A stretch of DNA of 9,341 bases from Desulfuromonas sp. (GCA_030145265.1 JAQYWA010000058.1:1-9341), one strand, 5' to 3'. Counted from the stretch's first letter, positions 1 through 6,376 are shown. The notes: a model not told the origin generated them from the letters alone. Program-made: numbers and translations.

Positions 1-1205
1 GCCACCTGGCGTGCGAGCTCATCCTTGGGCATGGAGCTGCGCCCGGGGATGTCGTACTCCTTGGCCATCTCGTACAATTCATCCCGCGTATACTGATCGG
101 AAAATTCTTCCGGGCTGGCTGCGTCAGATTCCTCGCCGGCAGCCGCAACAGTGGCTTCCTCAAGTTCGATCTCGGCGGCACGGGTTTCGCTCTTAATATC
201 GATTTTCCAGCCGGTCAGCTTGGCGGCAAGACGTACATTTTGACCCTTCTTACCAATCGCCAGGGACAACTGATCATCGGGGACGATGATTTCCAGGGCC
301 TGCTCATCATTGTCGACATAGACCCTGGTAACCTCGGCAGGCGCCAGGGCGGAACAGGCAAACCGAGCCGTATCGGGAGTCCACGGAATGATGTCGATCT
401 TCTCGCCACGCAGCTCAGATACGACATTCTGCACCCGAGAACCACGCATACCGACGCAGGCACCGACCGGATCGACATCCGGATCATGGGAAACCACGGC
501 GATCTTGGTGCGACTTCCGGGCTCACGCGACACCGCCATGATCTCGACGAGCCCCTCAGCAATCTCCGGAACCTCAAAACTGAACAGCGCAGCGACGACA
601 CCCGGATGGGTGCGAGACAGAATGATCTGCGGCCCCTTGGTCGACATTTTAACTTCAGAGATATGGGCTCTGACCCGATCACCCTGGCGGTAGTTTTCGC
701 GGGGCACCTGCTCACGATGGGGCAGGAGAGCTTCAGCCCGGCCGAGATCGACAATCAGGTCGCCACGTTCGTAGCGGCGGACAATGCCGTTGACCATTTC
801 ACCGACGCGATCCTGGAATTCGTTGAACACGCCCTCCCGCTCAGCCTCGCGAACCTTCTGGATAATCACCTGCTTGGCCGTCTGAGCAGCGATGCGACTA
901 AAATTACTGGCATCGAGCTTCATCCCGAGAGAATCGCCGACCTCGACCTCGGGATCGATTTCAGCAGCTTCCGCGAGATCGATTTCCTTGTAGGAATCCT
1001 GAACTTCTTCTACCACGGTAACGAATTCAAAAACCTCAACTTCACCCAACTCATCGTTGTAGTGAGCTTCGAGGTCGCGCGTATTACGGTACTTCTTATT
1101 GGCCGCAGAAAGAACGGCGGACTCCAGAGCTTCGACGAGCACGGCCCGGTCGATCCCCTTGTCCTTAACAACTTGGTCAATAATATGGTTAAGATTCGTA
1201 ACCAT
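1..1205 (-). CDS. nusA: Transcription termination/antitermination factor NusA (3' end beyond window)
   Basis: NusA binds RNA polymerase and nascent RNA and modulates pausing, intrinsic termination and antitermination. The visible 401 codons show the usual order: N-terminal polymerase-binding domain (about 1-130, beginning MVTNLNHIIDQVVKDKGID), S1 domain (about 135-200, with GDLIVDLGRAEALLP), KH1 (about 230-275, core VGACVGMRGSRVQNVVSELRG) and KH2 (about 300-338, core LSLAIGKKGQNVRLAAKLTG). After KH2 comes an acidic, Ala/Glu-rich linker (about 343-370). It is followed by a short helical segment, YTRDELYEMAKEYDIPGRSS, that resembles Rho-N/SAP-like modules rather than the acidic repeats of E. 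coli NusA. The ATG at 1205 is preceded by a strong AGGGGG Shine-Dalgarno and matches the family's N-terminus. It lies 94 nt downstream of rimP, the classic rimP-nusA pairing; infB would be expected next, outside the window. The stop codon is not in the window. Confidence 0.97.
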   Translation of the reverse strand, partial: MVTNLNHIIDQVVKDKGIDRAVLVEALESAVLSAANKKYRNTRDLEAHYNDELGEVEVFEFVTVVEEVQDSYKEIDLAEAAEIDPEVEVGDSLGMKLDASNFSRIAAQTAKQVIIQKVREAEREGVFNEFQDRVGEMVNGIVRRYERGDLIVDLGRAEALLPHREQVPRENYRQGDRVRAHISEVKMSTKGPQIILSRTHPGVVAALFSFEVPEIAEGLVEIMAVSREPGSRTKIAVVSHDPDVDPVGACVGMRGSRVQNVVSELRGEKIDIIPWTPDTARFACSALAPAEVTRVYVDNDEQALEIIVPDDQLSLAIGKKGQNVRLAAKLTGWKIDIKSETRAAEIELEEATVAAAGEESDAASPEEFSDQYTRDELYEMAKEYDIPGRSSMPKDELARQV

Positions 1206-1299
1206 CCAAACTTCCCCCTATATCCATTAAACTCAGGGTTTCTGCCCCCACGGGGATCCGGCATCATGCAACCGGAAGCACCGCTCGTATTAATTCGAT
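1206..1299 (-). other. rimP-nusA intercistronic spacer with GC hairpin potential
   Basis: This 94-nt spacer separates the rimP stop from the nusA ATG. On the minus strand it contains a CCGG-10 nt-CCGG inverted repeat and then a CCCCGTGGGG palindrome, followed by the nusA Shine-Dalgarno AGGGGG. No U-tract follows these repeats, so they do not look like a terminator. They could be an RNA processing or translation-control element. No ORF of note is seen. Confidence 0.4.
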
Positions 1300-1788
1300 T
1301 CAGAATTCGTATTCAAGGTTGGCCTTGGCAATTCCATCAAGAGGAAACTCGACCACGCCACCCTTCTTGTCCGTCTGCTCAATCCGGACCACTCCGTCTT
1401 CAATTCCCAACAGGGTGCCAACGAAGGTTTTGCGCGCATGCCCGCGCTGATCCGGGTCAAGACTCTCGAACGTTTTCACCCTGACCAAACTGCCAGCAAA
1501 TCGTTCAAAGTCCTTGACCTTCTTAAGAGGACGTTCGAGACCGGGCGATGAAACCTCAAGACGGTATGCGGTATGGACAAGATCCTCAACTTCGAGTACG
1601 GCCCCTATTTCGCGGCTGGCCTCTGCGCAATTGTCGAGGGTTACGCCCCCCTCCTTGTCGATGTATATCCGCAGGAACCAGTCACGCCCCTCATGGACAT
1701 ATTCCAGATCAACCAGTTCCATCGACATGGACTCAAGGATCGGAACAATAATAACTGAAAGCTGTTCTATCAACGTCTGCTGCGACAA
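1300..1788 (-). CDS. rimP: Ribosome maturation factor RimP
   Basis: RimP assists maturation of the 30S subunit in the cytoplasm. The N-terminal domain shows the family pattern PILESMSMELVDLEYVHEGRD, then LRIYIDKEGGVTLDNC. The central hallmark YRLEVSSPGLERPLKK is intact, and the C-terminal Sm-like barrel runs from about residue 90 to the end (FVGTLLGIEDGVVRI). Length is about 162 aa, as expected. There is no ATG start. TTG codons at 1794 and 1788 are the candidates. The GAGGGTG ribosome-binding site (1796-1802) is too close to the first and well spaced for the second, giving MSQQTLIEQL, so 1788 is chosen; using 1794 adds two residues. It is first in the rimP-nusA operon, directly behind a leader terminator hairpin (1803-1832). 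Confidence 0.95.
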   Translation of the reverse strand: MSQQTLIEQLSVIIVPILESMSMELVDLEYVHEGRDWFLRIYIDKEGGVTLDNCAEASREIGAVLEVEDLVHTAYRLEVSSPGLERPLKKVKDFERFAGSLVRVKTFESLDPDQRGHARKTFVGTLLGIEDGVVRIEQTDKKGGVVEFPLDGIAKANLEYEF

Positions 1789-1802
1789 AATCAAACACCC
1801 TC

Positions 1803-1832
1803 AAATAAAAAAAGTGAGCAAAGGCCCACTTT
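1803..1832 (-). terminator. Intrinsic terminator in the rimP-nusA leader (candidate attenuator)
   Basis: Read on the minus strand, a 9-bp stem (AAAGTGGGC / GCTCACTTT, arms at 1824-1832 and 1811-1819, one G-U pair) closes a 4-nt CTTT loop. It is followed by TTTTTTTATTT, a U-tract with one distal interruption. The structure ends only about 15-20 nt before the rimP start, and its tail runs up to the rimP ribosome-binding site. There is no room for a promoter between it and rimP. Transcripts that make rimP-nusA must therefore read through it. It may also terminate the upstream lipoprotein gene's transcript. Confidence 0.85.
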
Positions 1833-1860
1833 CTTCTTAGTGAACAAAGTTAACAGCAAA

Positions 1861-1889
1861 TTGATACCATGCTTAAGTGGCAATTGCAA
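1861..1889 (-). promoter_or_regulatory. Candidate sigma-70-type promoter for rimP-nusA
   Basis: On the minus strand TTGCAA (1884-1889) and TATCAA (1861-1866) are separated by exactly 17 nt. Each matches 4 of 6 consensus bases. The position suits a start of transcription near 1854, giving a leader of about 65 nt that contains the terminator hairpin. Each element is modest, so this is a prediction based on spacing and position. Confidence 0.4.
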
Positions 1890-1908
1890 GGGGAATATTA
1901 ACCAGAGA

Positions 1909-2565
1909 CTACCTTTCGCCGCGCACAACCTGCACCGAACGGAGTATCTGGATCGCTTGCGAGTAATCCCCGCTGTCCCTGCCGGCATCAGTATAATAAA
2001 TGAAAAACCAGCTGAAATCAACAAAGCCAACCAATCCGTAAAAACGCATCGCCACATCATGTTTCATGAACCTGGCCTGCAGCTCGTAAGCATAATCAGC
2101 CCCGTAAATCCGGGCCCTGCCGACCTCATAGGAAAGCTCATCGATCCCCTCTTCGCTTTCAAGACTTTCGGCAGCATAGCGCGCCGAATCGGCCACCGAA
2201 TCACGAGATGGTGCCGCATCGCCGGGATCAAGCGGGCTGAAGTCGATTTCCATATGGGCCCCACTGACAGGACTGAATACAAAATGTTCGTTGGCAGCGA
2301 GCCGTTTTGCGACCGCCGTTTCTATGGTGGCCCGTTCGGCCGCCTTGCCCTGCGCTTCGAGGTCATGGGCGATATGTTCGGCCATCTCCTCGACCAGAAA
2401 ATCCGGAGCCTCGGAAGCAATGATCCATTTTTCATCCGGAAGATTAATGCCCACAGACAGCCCGGGAGCCACCGCCAGCAGGGCATCTGGAGCCGGCGGC
2501 ACAGCGCAGGCCGACAACACCAGCAACGACCCCAACATAACCAATCCAAACAACTTGTGATTCAT
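1909..2565 (-). CDS. Predicted lipoprotein of unknown function
   Basis: The protein is 218 aa and begins with a short basic n-region (MNHK), a hydrophobic core (LFGLVMLGSLLVL) and a lipobox LSAC with Cys20. It should be exported, lipidated and processed by signal peptidase II. Residues after Cys20 are AVPP, with no Asp at +2, which by E. coli rules favours the outer membrane. The mature part is soluble, acidic and mixed alpha/beta. Recognisable phrases are LPDEKWIIASEAPDFLVEEMAEHI near the front and YGLVGFVDFSWFFIYYTDAG near the C-terminus, but I cannot assign a named domain. The ATG at 2565 has a GGAGG site 4 nt upstream. It stands between the RNA-modification operon and rimP, in its own transcription unit or read through from rlmD. 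No catalytic motif is visible. Confidence 0.85.
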   Translation of the reverse strand: MNHKLFGLVMLGSLLVLSACAVPPAPDALLAVAPGLSVGINLPDEKWIIASEAPDFLVEEMAEHIAHDLEAQGKAAERATIETAVAKRLAANEHFVFSPVSGAHMEIDFSPLDPGDAAPSRDSVADSARYAAESLESEEGIDELSYEVGRARIYGADYAYELQARFMKHDVAMRFYGLVGFVDFSWFFIYYTDAGRDSGDYSQAIQILRSVQVVRGER

Positions 2566-2645
2566 AGAGCCTCCAACTTAACCATCTCAAGACTTTTTTG
2601 CGAAAGCGTCACCATTGGAAACCATGGGGTTAATTTAGGGTCAAA

Positions 2646-2677
2646 AGTATAGCAGAAAACCCGATTTATGGTGTCAA
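2646..2677 (-). promoter_or_regulatory. Candidate promoter for the lipoprotein gene
   Basis: On the minus strand a TGC-TATACT extended -10 element (TATACT at 2646-2651) lies about 80 nt before the lipoprotein start. A perfect TTGACA (2672-2677) is found upstream, overlapping the last codons of rlmD. The spacing between them is 20 nt, longer than the usual 16-18. The extended -10 may act largely alone. No intrinsic terminator is visible between rlmD and this gene, so read-through is also possible. Confidence 0.4.
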
Positions 2678-3958
2678 TACGAGTGAAGTCACGCTTTCGG
2701 TATGATAAGTCTGGGGGAACAGGTCGACCGGACGGGACCACTGCACCTGAAAACCGGCCTGCAGCAGAGGCACCAGGTCGCGGGCCAGAGTGGGCGGATC
2801 GCAGGAAATGTAAATGATGCGCGCCGGCCGCAGAGCGGCCAGTTCCCGGGCCACCTGGTGGGCGCCGGTGCGTGGGGGATCGAGCACCACCAGATCGAAG
2901 CCGCCGCTGCCGGCCAGGGCCGCATACGCCCCCTCGGCCGACCGGGCGTGAAAACGGACATTGGCAAGCGCGTTGGCGGCTGCATTGTTCCGGGCCTTGT
3001 CGATGGAAGGAACATGGTCCTCAACGCCGACCACCGCGTCGGCAATCCTGGCCAGCGGCAGTGAGAAATTGCCCATCCCGCAACACAGATCGAGAATCCG
3101 CCGGGGACGCCCCCCTTCGATGGCGCCGAGAACTTCGGCCACCAGTCGCCGGTTCTGCTCCAGGTTGACCTGGGCAAAACCTCCGGGGCCGTAGGCCAGA
3201 CGAAGCTCGGTGTCAGCCAGCGGACGTATGTGCAAATCGTCGTCGCCTAACACATGCAACAGCGTATTTTCACGACCAGACTGGAGAAACAGGGCATAGT
3301 CGGCCTCAGCAGCCAGCGGCCGCAGATAGTCAGCGAGAGCATCAGCCGGATCGTCCAGCACGTGCAGCACCACCCGTACCCGCCCCTCGTCGTCGACCGC
3401 CATATCGACCCGAGGAATCCGCTCGGAACAGGGGGAAGCCGGGAGCCAGGCGCGAAAACGGGCCAGCGCCCCATTGATCGCACCGGCAGCGATCGGACAG
3501 TGCTCGACATCGATCACGTAATGGCTGCCGCGTCGATAGAAGCCCATGACGAAGCCATTGTCGGTTTGCTGGCATTTGAACTGGACTCGGCTGCGGTAGC
3601 CCCATTCATCAGGCGCCGCGGCCATAGGCAGGATTTTTTCCGCGGGCAGCGCACACTGTCGCACCAGGGTGTCACGAAAGATCCGCTCCTTCCAATGCGC
3701 CTGTTCCCGATAGGGCAGGTGCTGCCATTGGCAGCCTCCACAACGACCGAATACCGGGCAAAGAGGCTGGCGGCGCTGATTCGAAGGCTCGACCAGTTCA
3801 GTCAGCTCGGCTTCGGCATAGCGTTTTTTCTCACGGGTAACCCGGCAACGCAACAAGTCTCCGGGAGCCGAATGAGGGACAAATACCGCCTTCCCTTCAT
3901 GACGGCCGACGCCGTTGCCGCCATAAGCCAGGCTGTCGATACGCAGCAGATCGATCAT
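2666..3958 (-). CDS. rlmD: 23S rRNA (uracil-5-)-methyltransferase, RlmD/RumA type
   Basis: The 430-aa protein is an SAM-dependent RNA m5U methyltransferase of the TrmA/RlmC/RlmD superfamily. It has an N-terminal TRAM RNA-binding domain (about 1-57) and [4Fe-4S] ligands Cys67, Cys73 and Cys76 (CPVFGRCGGC) plus Cys154 (VEHCPI). It also has FAQVN (261-265), the SAM loop LDLCCGMGNF (289-298), DPPR (360-363), catalytic Cys386 in YISCDPPTLARD and the likely general base Glu421 in HTES. All catalytic elements are intact. In E. coli RlmD modifies U1939 of 23S rRNA; that exact target is inferred here, and RlmC- or RlmCD-like specificity is possible. The ATG at 3958 begins MIDLLRIDSLAYGG and overlaps the preceding stop as ATGA, suggesting translational coupling. 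A longer reading up to 4144 adds 62 residues that overlap the upstream gene and look non-native. Confidence 0.95.
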   Translation of the reverse strand: MIDLLRIDSLAYGGNGVGRHEGKAVFVPHSAPGDLLRCRVTREKKRYAEAELTELVEPSNQRRQPLCPVFGRCGGCQWQHLPYREQAHWKERIFRDTLVRQCALPAEKILPMAAAPDEWGYRSRVQFKCQQTDNGFVMGFYRRGSHYVIDVEHCPIAAGAINGALARFRAWLPASPCSERIPRVDMAVDDEGRVRVVLHVLDDPADALADYLRPLAAEADYALFLQSGRENTLLHVLGDDDLHIRPLADTELRLAYGPGGFAQVNLEQNRRLVAEVLGAIEGGRPRRILDLCCGMGNFSLPLARIADAVVGVEDHVPSIDKARNNAAANALANVRFHARSAEGAYAALAGSGGFDLVVLDPPRTGAHQVARELAALRPARIIYISCDPPTLARDLVPLLQAGFQVQWSRPVDLFPQTYHTESVTSLVLTP

Positions 3959-4350
3959 TTCACCAGCCGGAACGGACGGGCCTGTTTCTGGCACTTGGCC
4001 AGTTCCAAGGCGACAAAACGGGAAGAAAACTGCGGGCTCTGTAGGTAGGAAAAACTGCTCTTGACAAAAGACTCGATCATCGCGTTGCGAACCGTTTCCA
4101 GGTCGGCGCTGGAGATCCCCATGCGCTCTAAATGGCGGGTCCACAAGACTTCGTCACCCAGCCGGCCGCGCACACGGTCGGCTTCGGCGCAGGGGTCGGC
4201 CGCGGCGGCAAAAAGCTGCGGGGTGACGGCAATCCGACAGCGAATTTCAATCCGCAGCCGATGATAATCACCGAAATAGCGGTTCGAACCGTCGATAAAA
4301 TCGATGCGGACGCCGTTAGCCAGATGATCGGTACGTAGGATCTGTTCCAT
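3955..4350 (-). CDS. Conserved-looking protein of unknown function in RNA-methylation operon
   Basis: I do not recognise a named family for this 131-aa protein. There is no signal peptide or membrane segment, so it is probably cytoplasmic. The N-terminal half (about 1-48) looks beta-rich, with VRIDFIDGSNRYFGDYHRLRIEIRC broken here as GVRIDFIDGSNRYFGDYHR and the strand that follows. The second half is helical (about 54-122), with LERMGISSADLETVRNAMIE and FVKSSFSYLQSP. The C-terminus is basic (KQARPFRLVK). It lies 27 nt after trmJ and its TGA overlaps the rlmD ATG (ATGA), so it is very likely translated and coupled to rlmD. This context suggests a role with RNA or ribosome modification, but nothing in the sequence shows an enzymatic activity. 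The ATG at 4350 has only a weak GAGAA-type site, and coupling to trmJ may help. Confidence 0.85.
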   Translation of the reverse strand: MEQILRTDHLANGVRIDFIDGSNRYFGDYHRLRIEIRCRIAVTPQLFAAAADPCAEADRVRGRLGDEVLWTRHLERMGISSADLETVRNAMIESFVKSSFSYLQSPQFSSRFVALELAKCQKQARPFRLVK

Positions 4351-4377
4351 AAGAGTTCTCGATGGTGTTATTGCCGG

Positions 4378-5148
4378 CTATTCGCCTTGCGGTTTTTTTC
4401 TGCGCTCGGAATCGACCCAGTCGATGCTGCGGAACATGCCGTGCAGAATGCGCACCTCGCGGTCGTTGAGCCCGGAACGCCCGAAAATGCGCCGGAAGCT
4501 GCGCAGAATATGGTCCGGATTCTGGGCGTCGAGGAACTCGATGCCCACCAGGGACCGTTTCATGTGGGCATACATCCCCTCGAGCGTGCTGCCGCTGGCG
4601 AGCTTCTTGCGCCCATGGCTTTTGCCGCGCAGTTCACCCAGAGTTTTGGCCGTTTCGTACAGGCAGAGGGAAACCGCCTGGGCCAGGTTCATCGAAGCCA
4701 GCTCGTCGCTGGTCGGGATAGTGATGAAACGCTGGCAGAGATCGAGCTCAGTCGTCAGCAGCCCCTTGTCCTCGCGGCCGAAGACCAGAGCCACCCTTCC
4801 CTTTTCGGTCAGGGGGAGGAGATGCCTGGCCGCCTCGTCGGGATGGAGAAATTCTTCCCGGTACTTACCGAACCGGCGGGTGGTACCGAGCGCCATTTGG
4901 CAATCGGCCAGGGCCGCGGCCAGGTCGGGAAAGACCTTGGCCTGATCGAGCAGGGAACCTGCCTTGACCGCCATCCGGCGGGCTTCTTCGGCAAGAGGGT
5001 CGGCGGTCGGATTGACCAGACGCAGATCGGAAAAACCGAAATTCATCATGGCCCGACAGACCGAGCCGATATTGAGCGGACCCTGCGGCTCGACCAGGAC
5101 CACGGCCACATTTTGCAAAGAAAAACTGTCGGAGGGTGGCAACGTCAT
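4378..5148 (-). CDS. trmJ: tRNA 2'-O-methyltransferase of the SPOUT/TrmH class, TrmJ-like
   Basis: The 256-aa protein has the knotted SPOUT methyltransferase core of TrmJ, which in E. coli 2'-O-methylates residue 32 of certain tRNAs using SAM. Motif 1 is PQGPLNIGSVCRAMMNFGF (about 21-39), with Asn26 and the probable catalytic Arg32. Motif 2 is ALVFGREDKGL (120-130) and motif 3 is IPTSDELASMNLAQAVSLC (144-162). These form the knot and SAM pocket. The C-terminal tail about 205-256 (SGLNDREVRILHGMFR) is the typical TrmJ extension, which helps distinguish it from TrmL and TrmH. The ATG at 5148 has a GGGAG site about 7 nt upstream and overlaps the rsmE stop as ATGA, indicating coupling. Residue-32 specificity is inferred from the family. 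Confidence 0.92.
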   Translation of the reverse strand: MTLPPSDSFSLQNVAVVLVEPQGPLNIGSVCRAMMNFGFSDLRLVNPTADPLAEEARRMAVKAGSLLDQAKVFPDLAAALADCQMALGTTRRFGKYREEFLHPDEAARHLLPLTEKGRVALVFGREDKGLLTTELDLCQRFITIPTSDELASMNLAQAVSLCLYETAKTLGELRGKSHGRKKLASGSTLEGMYAHMKRSLVGIEFLDAQNPDHILRSFRRIFGRSGLNDREVRILHGMFRSIDWVDSERRKKPQGE

Positions 5149-5912
5149 CCCATATCTCCCAGGGCAAATTGAATCATGGCCGCGCCGAGAATGGCGGCCG
5201 TTTCGGTACGCAGAATCCGAACACCGAGCGAGACCGGCAGCACACCTGCCGCCTGCGCCTGCGATGTCTCCTCGGCATCGAATCCCCCCTCGGGGCCGAC
5301 CAGCAGAGCCACCCGGCCGGGGTTTTGCTTATGCACAGCCTCCTTGAGGGTCCAGAAGGTCTCCCCTTCGTAAAGCATCATGCGCAGATCGGCGGAGGCG
5401 GCTTCCTTGAGCATTTCGTCCCAACAAAGCACCGGCGCCAGCTCGGGGATCATCCCCCGCCGGCACTGTTTGGCCGCCCGAAGTACCACTTCAGGCCAGC
5501 GGTGAGATTTCTTCTGCCCGGCATCCCGTTCCTCAAGGGTGATTGAGCGCTGAGACGTATAGGGAACGATCCTGCTGATTCCGATTTCAGTGAGTTTTTG
5601 TAAAATCAGTTCAAATCGCTCTTTCTCAGGCAGGGCCTGAAAGACAACGATTTCCAAAGGGCTTTCAGCCGCGTCGTTAAATTTCTGAAAAGGAACGACC
5701 AGGCTGCCCTGCGGATCATGTTGCGAAAGGCGCGCCCGCCAATAGTTCTGGCGAGAATCCACCAACGTATAGACGGCACCGGGACGCGGCTCCCAGCAGT
5801 CGAGAGCGGCGACCGCCTCGGACGAAAGCAGTATCTCGCGCTCGAGCACCAGCTCTCCCGGTACGCGAATAATACTGCCGCTGCCGCCCCGATTAACGCA
5901 TGATCGGTGCAA
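5145..5912 (-). CDS. rsmE: 16S rRNA (uracil-1498-N3)-methyltransferase RsmE
   Basis: RsmE methylates N3 of U1498 in 16S rRNA, in the decoding region of the 30S subunit. The SPOUT domain is clear: ILQKLTEIGISRIVPYTSQRS (about 103-123, shown here as KLTEIGISRIVPYTS), WPEVVLRAAKQCRRGMIPEL (139-158), LVGPEGGF (204-211) and SLGVRILRTETAAI (228-241). The start is a TTG at 5912, preceded by a strong GGGAGG at 6-nt spacing. It gives 255 aa beginning MHRSCVNRGG and overlaps holC by 20 nt. No ATG lies nearby in frame; the next upstream is inside holC. The N-terminal PUA-like domain is divergent: the usual MRRF start and the conserved His-rich stretch are not evident. The stop overlaps trmJ. Confidence 0.93.
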   Translation of the reverse strand: MHRSCVNRGGSGSIIRVPGELVLEREILLSSEAVAALDCWEPRPGAVYTLVDSRQNYWRARLSQHDPQGSLVVPFQKFNDAAESPLEIVVFQALPEKERFELILQKLTEIGISRIVPYTSQRSITLEERDAGQKKSHRWPEVVLRAAKQCRRGMIPELAPVLCWDEMLKEAASADLRMMLYEGETFWTLKEAVHKQNPGRVALLVGPEGGFDAEETSQAQAAGVLPVSLGVRILRTETAAILGAAMIQFALGDMG

Positions 5913-6309
5913 AGCCGGCCTCCCGGTACCTGGCAAAACGGACACGGGCCGCCGCCGCCAGTTCATCGTCGTAGACCTCGGCGAAAGCGATAACCTTCTC
6001 AAACTGGCGGACAAATTCCAAAGAACAGGGGTGCCCCATGATCAGCACCCGGGCGCCGTTCGGATTGCGCTCCGCGGTGCCGATCACCACCGGATCATCC
6101 AGGCAGTCGACCGCACCGTTATCACAGGCATGGGGAATAAACGCCCCCTTCTTCCAGGTCCACATGAACCGGTCGAGAGTAACCGCCTGGTTGTCGTCCG
6201 TGACGGTAATCAATACCCGCCGGCCACCCGCGAAGAACTCCTCGGCCAGCTCGCAGAGATGTCGGGCCTTTTCGGGCTTTTTCAGCTTGATGAATTCGAC
6301 ATTGGTCAT
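5893..6309 (-). CDS. holC: DNA polymerase III chi subunit (HolC)
   Basis: Chi belongs to the clamp-loader assembly and in E. coli links the holoenzyme to single-strand-binding protein. The 138-aa length fits the family. Diagnostic phrases are VLITVTDDNQAVTLDRFMWT (32-51), then WKKGAFIPHA (52-61) and DPVVIGT (72-78), matching the LDRxLWT...FIPH...PVxIG pattern of HolC. The C-terminal YDDELAAAARVRFARYREAG is also typical. The ATG at 6309 has AGGTG at 7-nt spacing. It is first in the holC-rsmE-trmJ-unknown-rlmD cluster and overlaps rsmE by 20 nt. I do not see holD or pepA, the latter often a holC neighbour. Function is by family resemblance, which is good but not extreme for this fast-evolving subunit. 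Confidence 0.88.
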   Translation of the reverse strand: MTNVEFIKLKKPEKARHLCELAEEFFAGGRRVLITVTDDNQAVTLDRFMWTWKKGAFIPHACDNGAVDCLDDPVVIGTAERNPNGARVLIMGHPCSLEFVRQFEKVIAFAEVYDDELAAAARVRFARYREAGFAPIMR

Positions 6310-6347
6310 TGGGCAGCACCTGTGGTTGCAATAAAAAAACGACCTGA

Positions 6348-6376
6348 ATCATAAACGACAGCCGGGCGCATGAAAA
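6348..6376 (-). promoter_or_regulatory. Candidate promoter for the holC-rlmD operon
   Basis: On the minus strand TATGAT (6348-6353, 5 of 6 matches to the -10 consensus) follows TTTTCA (6371-6376, 4 of 6 matches to -35) at 17-nt spacing. The -35 lies inside the arm of the long hairpin at 6362-6411. Transcription would begin near 6341, about 30 nt before holC. The poor -35 keeps confidence low. Confidence 0.35.

Noticed and set aside
240..1484. Long plus-strand open frame (414 codons) opposite nusA and rimP
   Set aside because: It lies antisense to NusA, whose S1 and KH domains are unmistakable, and runs across the nusA-rimP boundary. Its translation shows no domain.
1811..1832. Bidirectional terminator serving a plus-strand transcript
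   Set aside because: The plus strand gives TTTCTTCTT, a weaker tract, and no plus-strand gene ends here. The minus orientation has the better U-tract.
1840..2652. Plus-strand open frame of 270 codons opposite the lipoprotein gene
   Set aside because: The minus-strand gene has a lipobox signal and a good ribosome-binding site. The plus frame is a complement shadow extended over short intergenic sequence and has no recognisable motif.
3959..4144. Extended N-terminus for RlmD (62 extra residues)
   Set aside because: It would overlap the upstream gene almost throughout and precedes the TRAM domain with low-complexity unlike-native sequence. The ATGA start at 3958 gives the normal length and coupling.
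5880..5912. Programmed frameshift joining holC and rsmE (ATGCGTTAA at the holC end)
   Set aside because: No slippery heptamer is visible, both proteins have complete family lengths, and rsmE has its own strong ribosome-binding site and TTG start.
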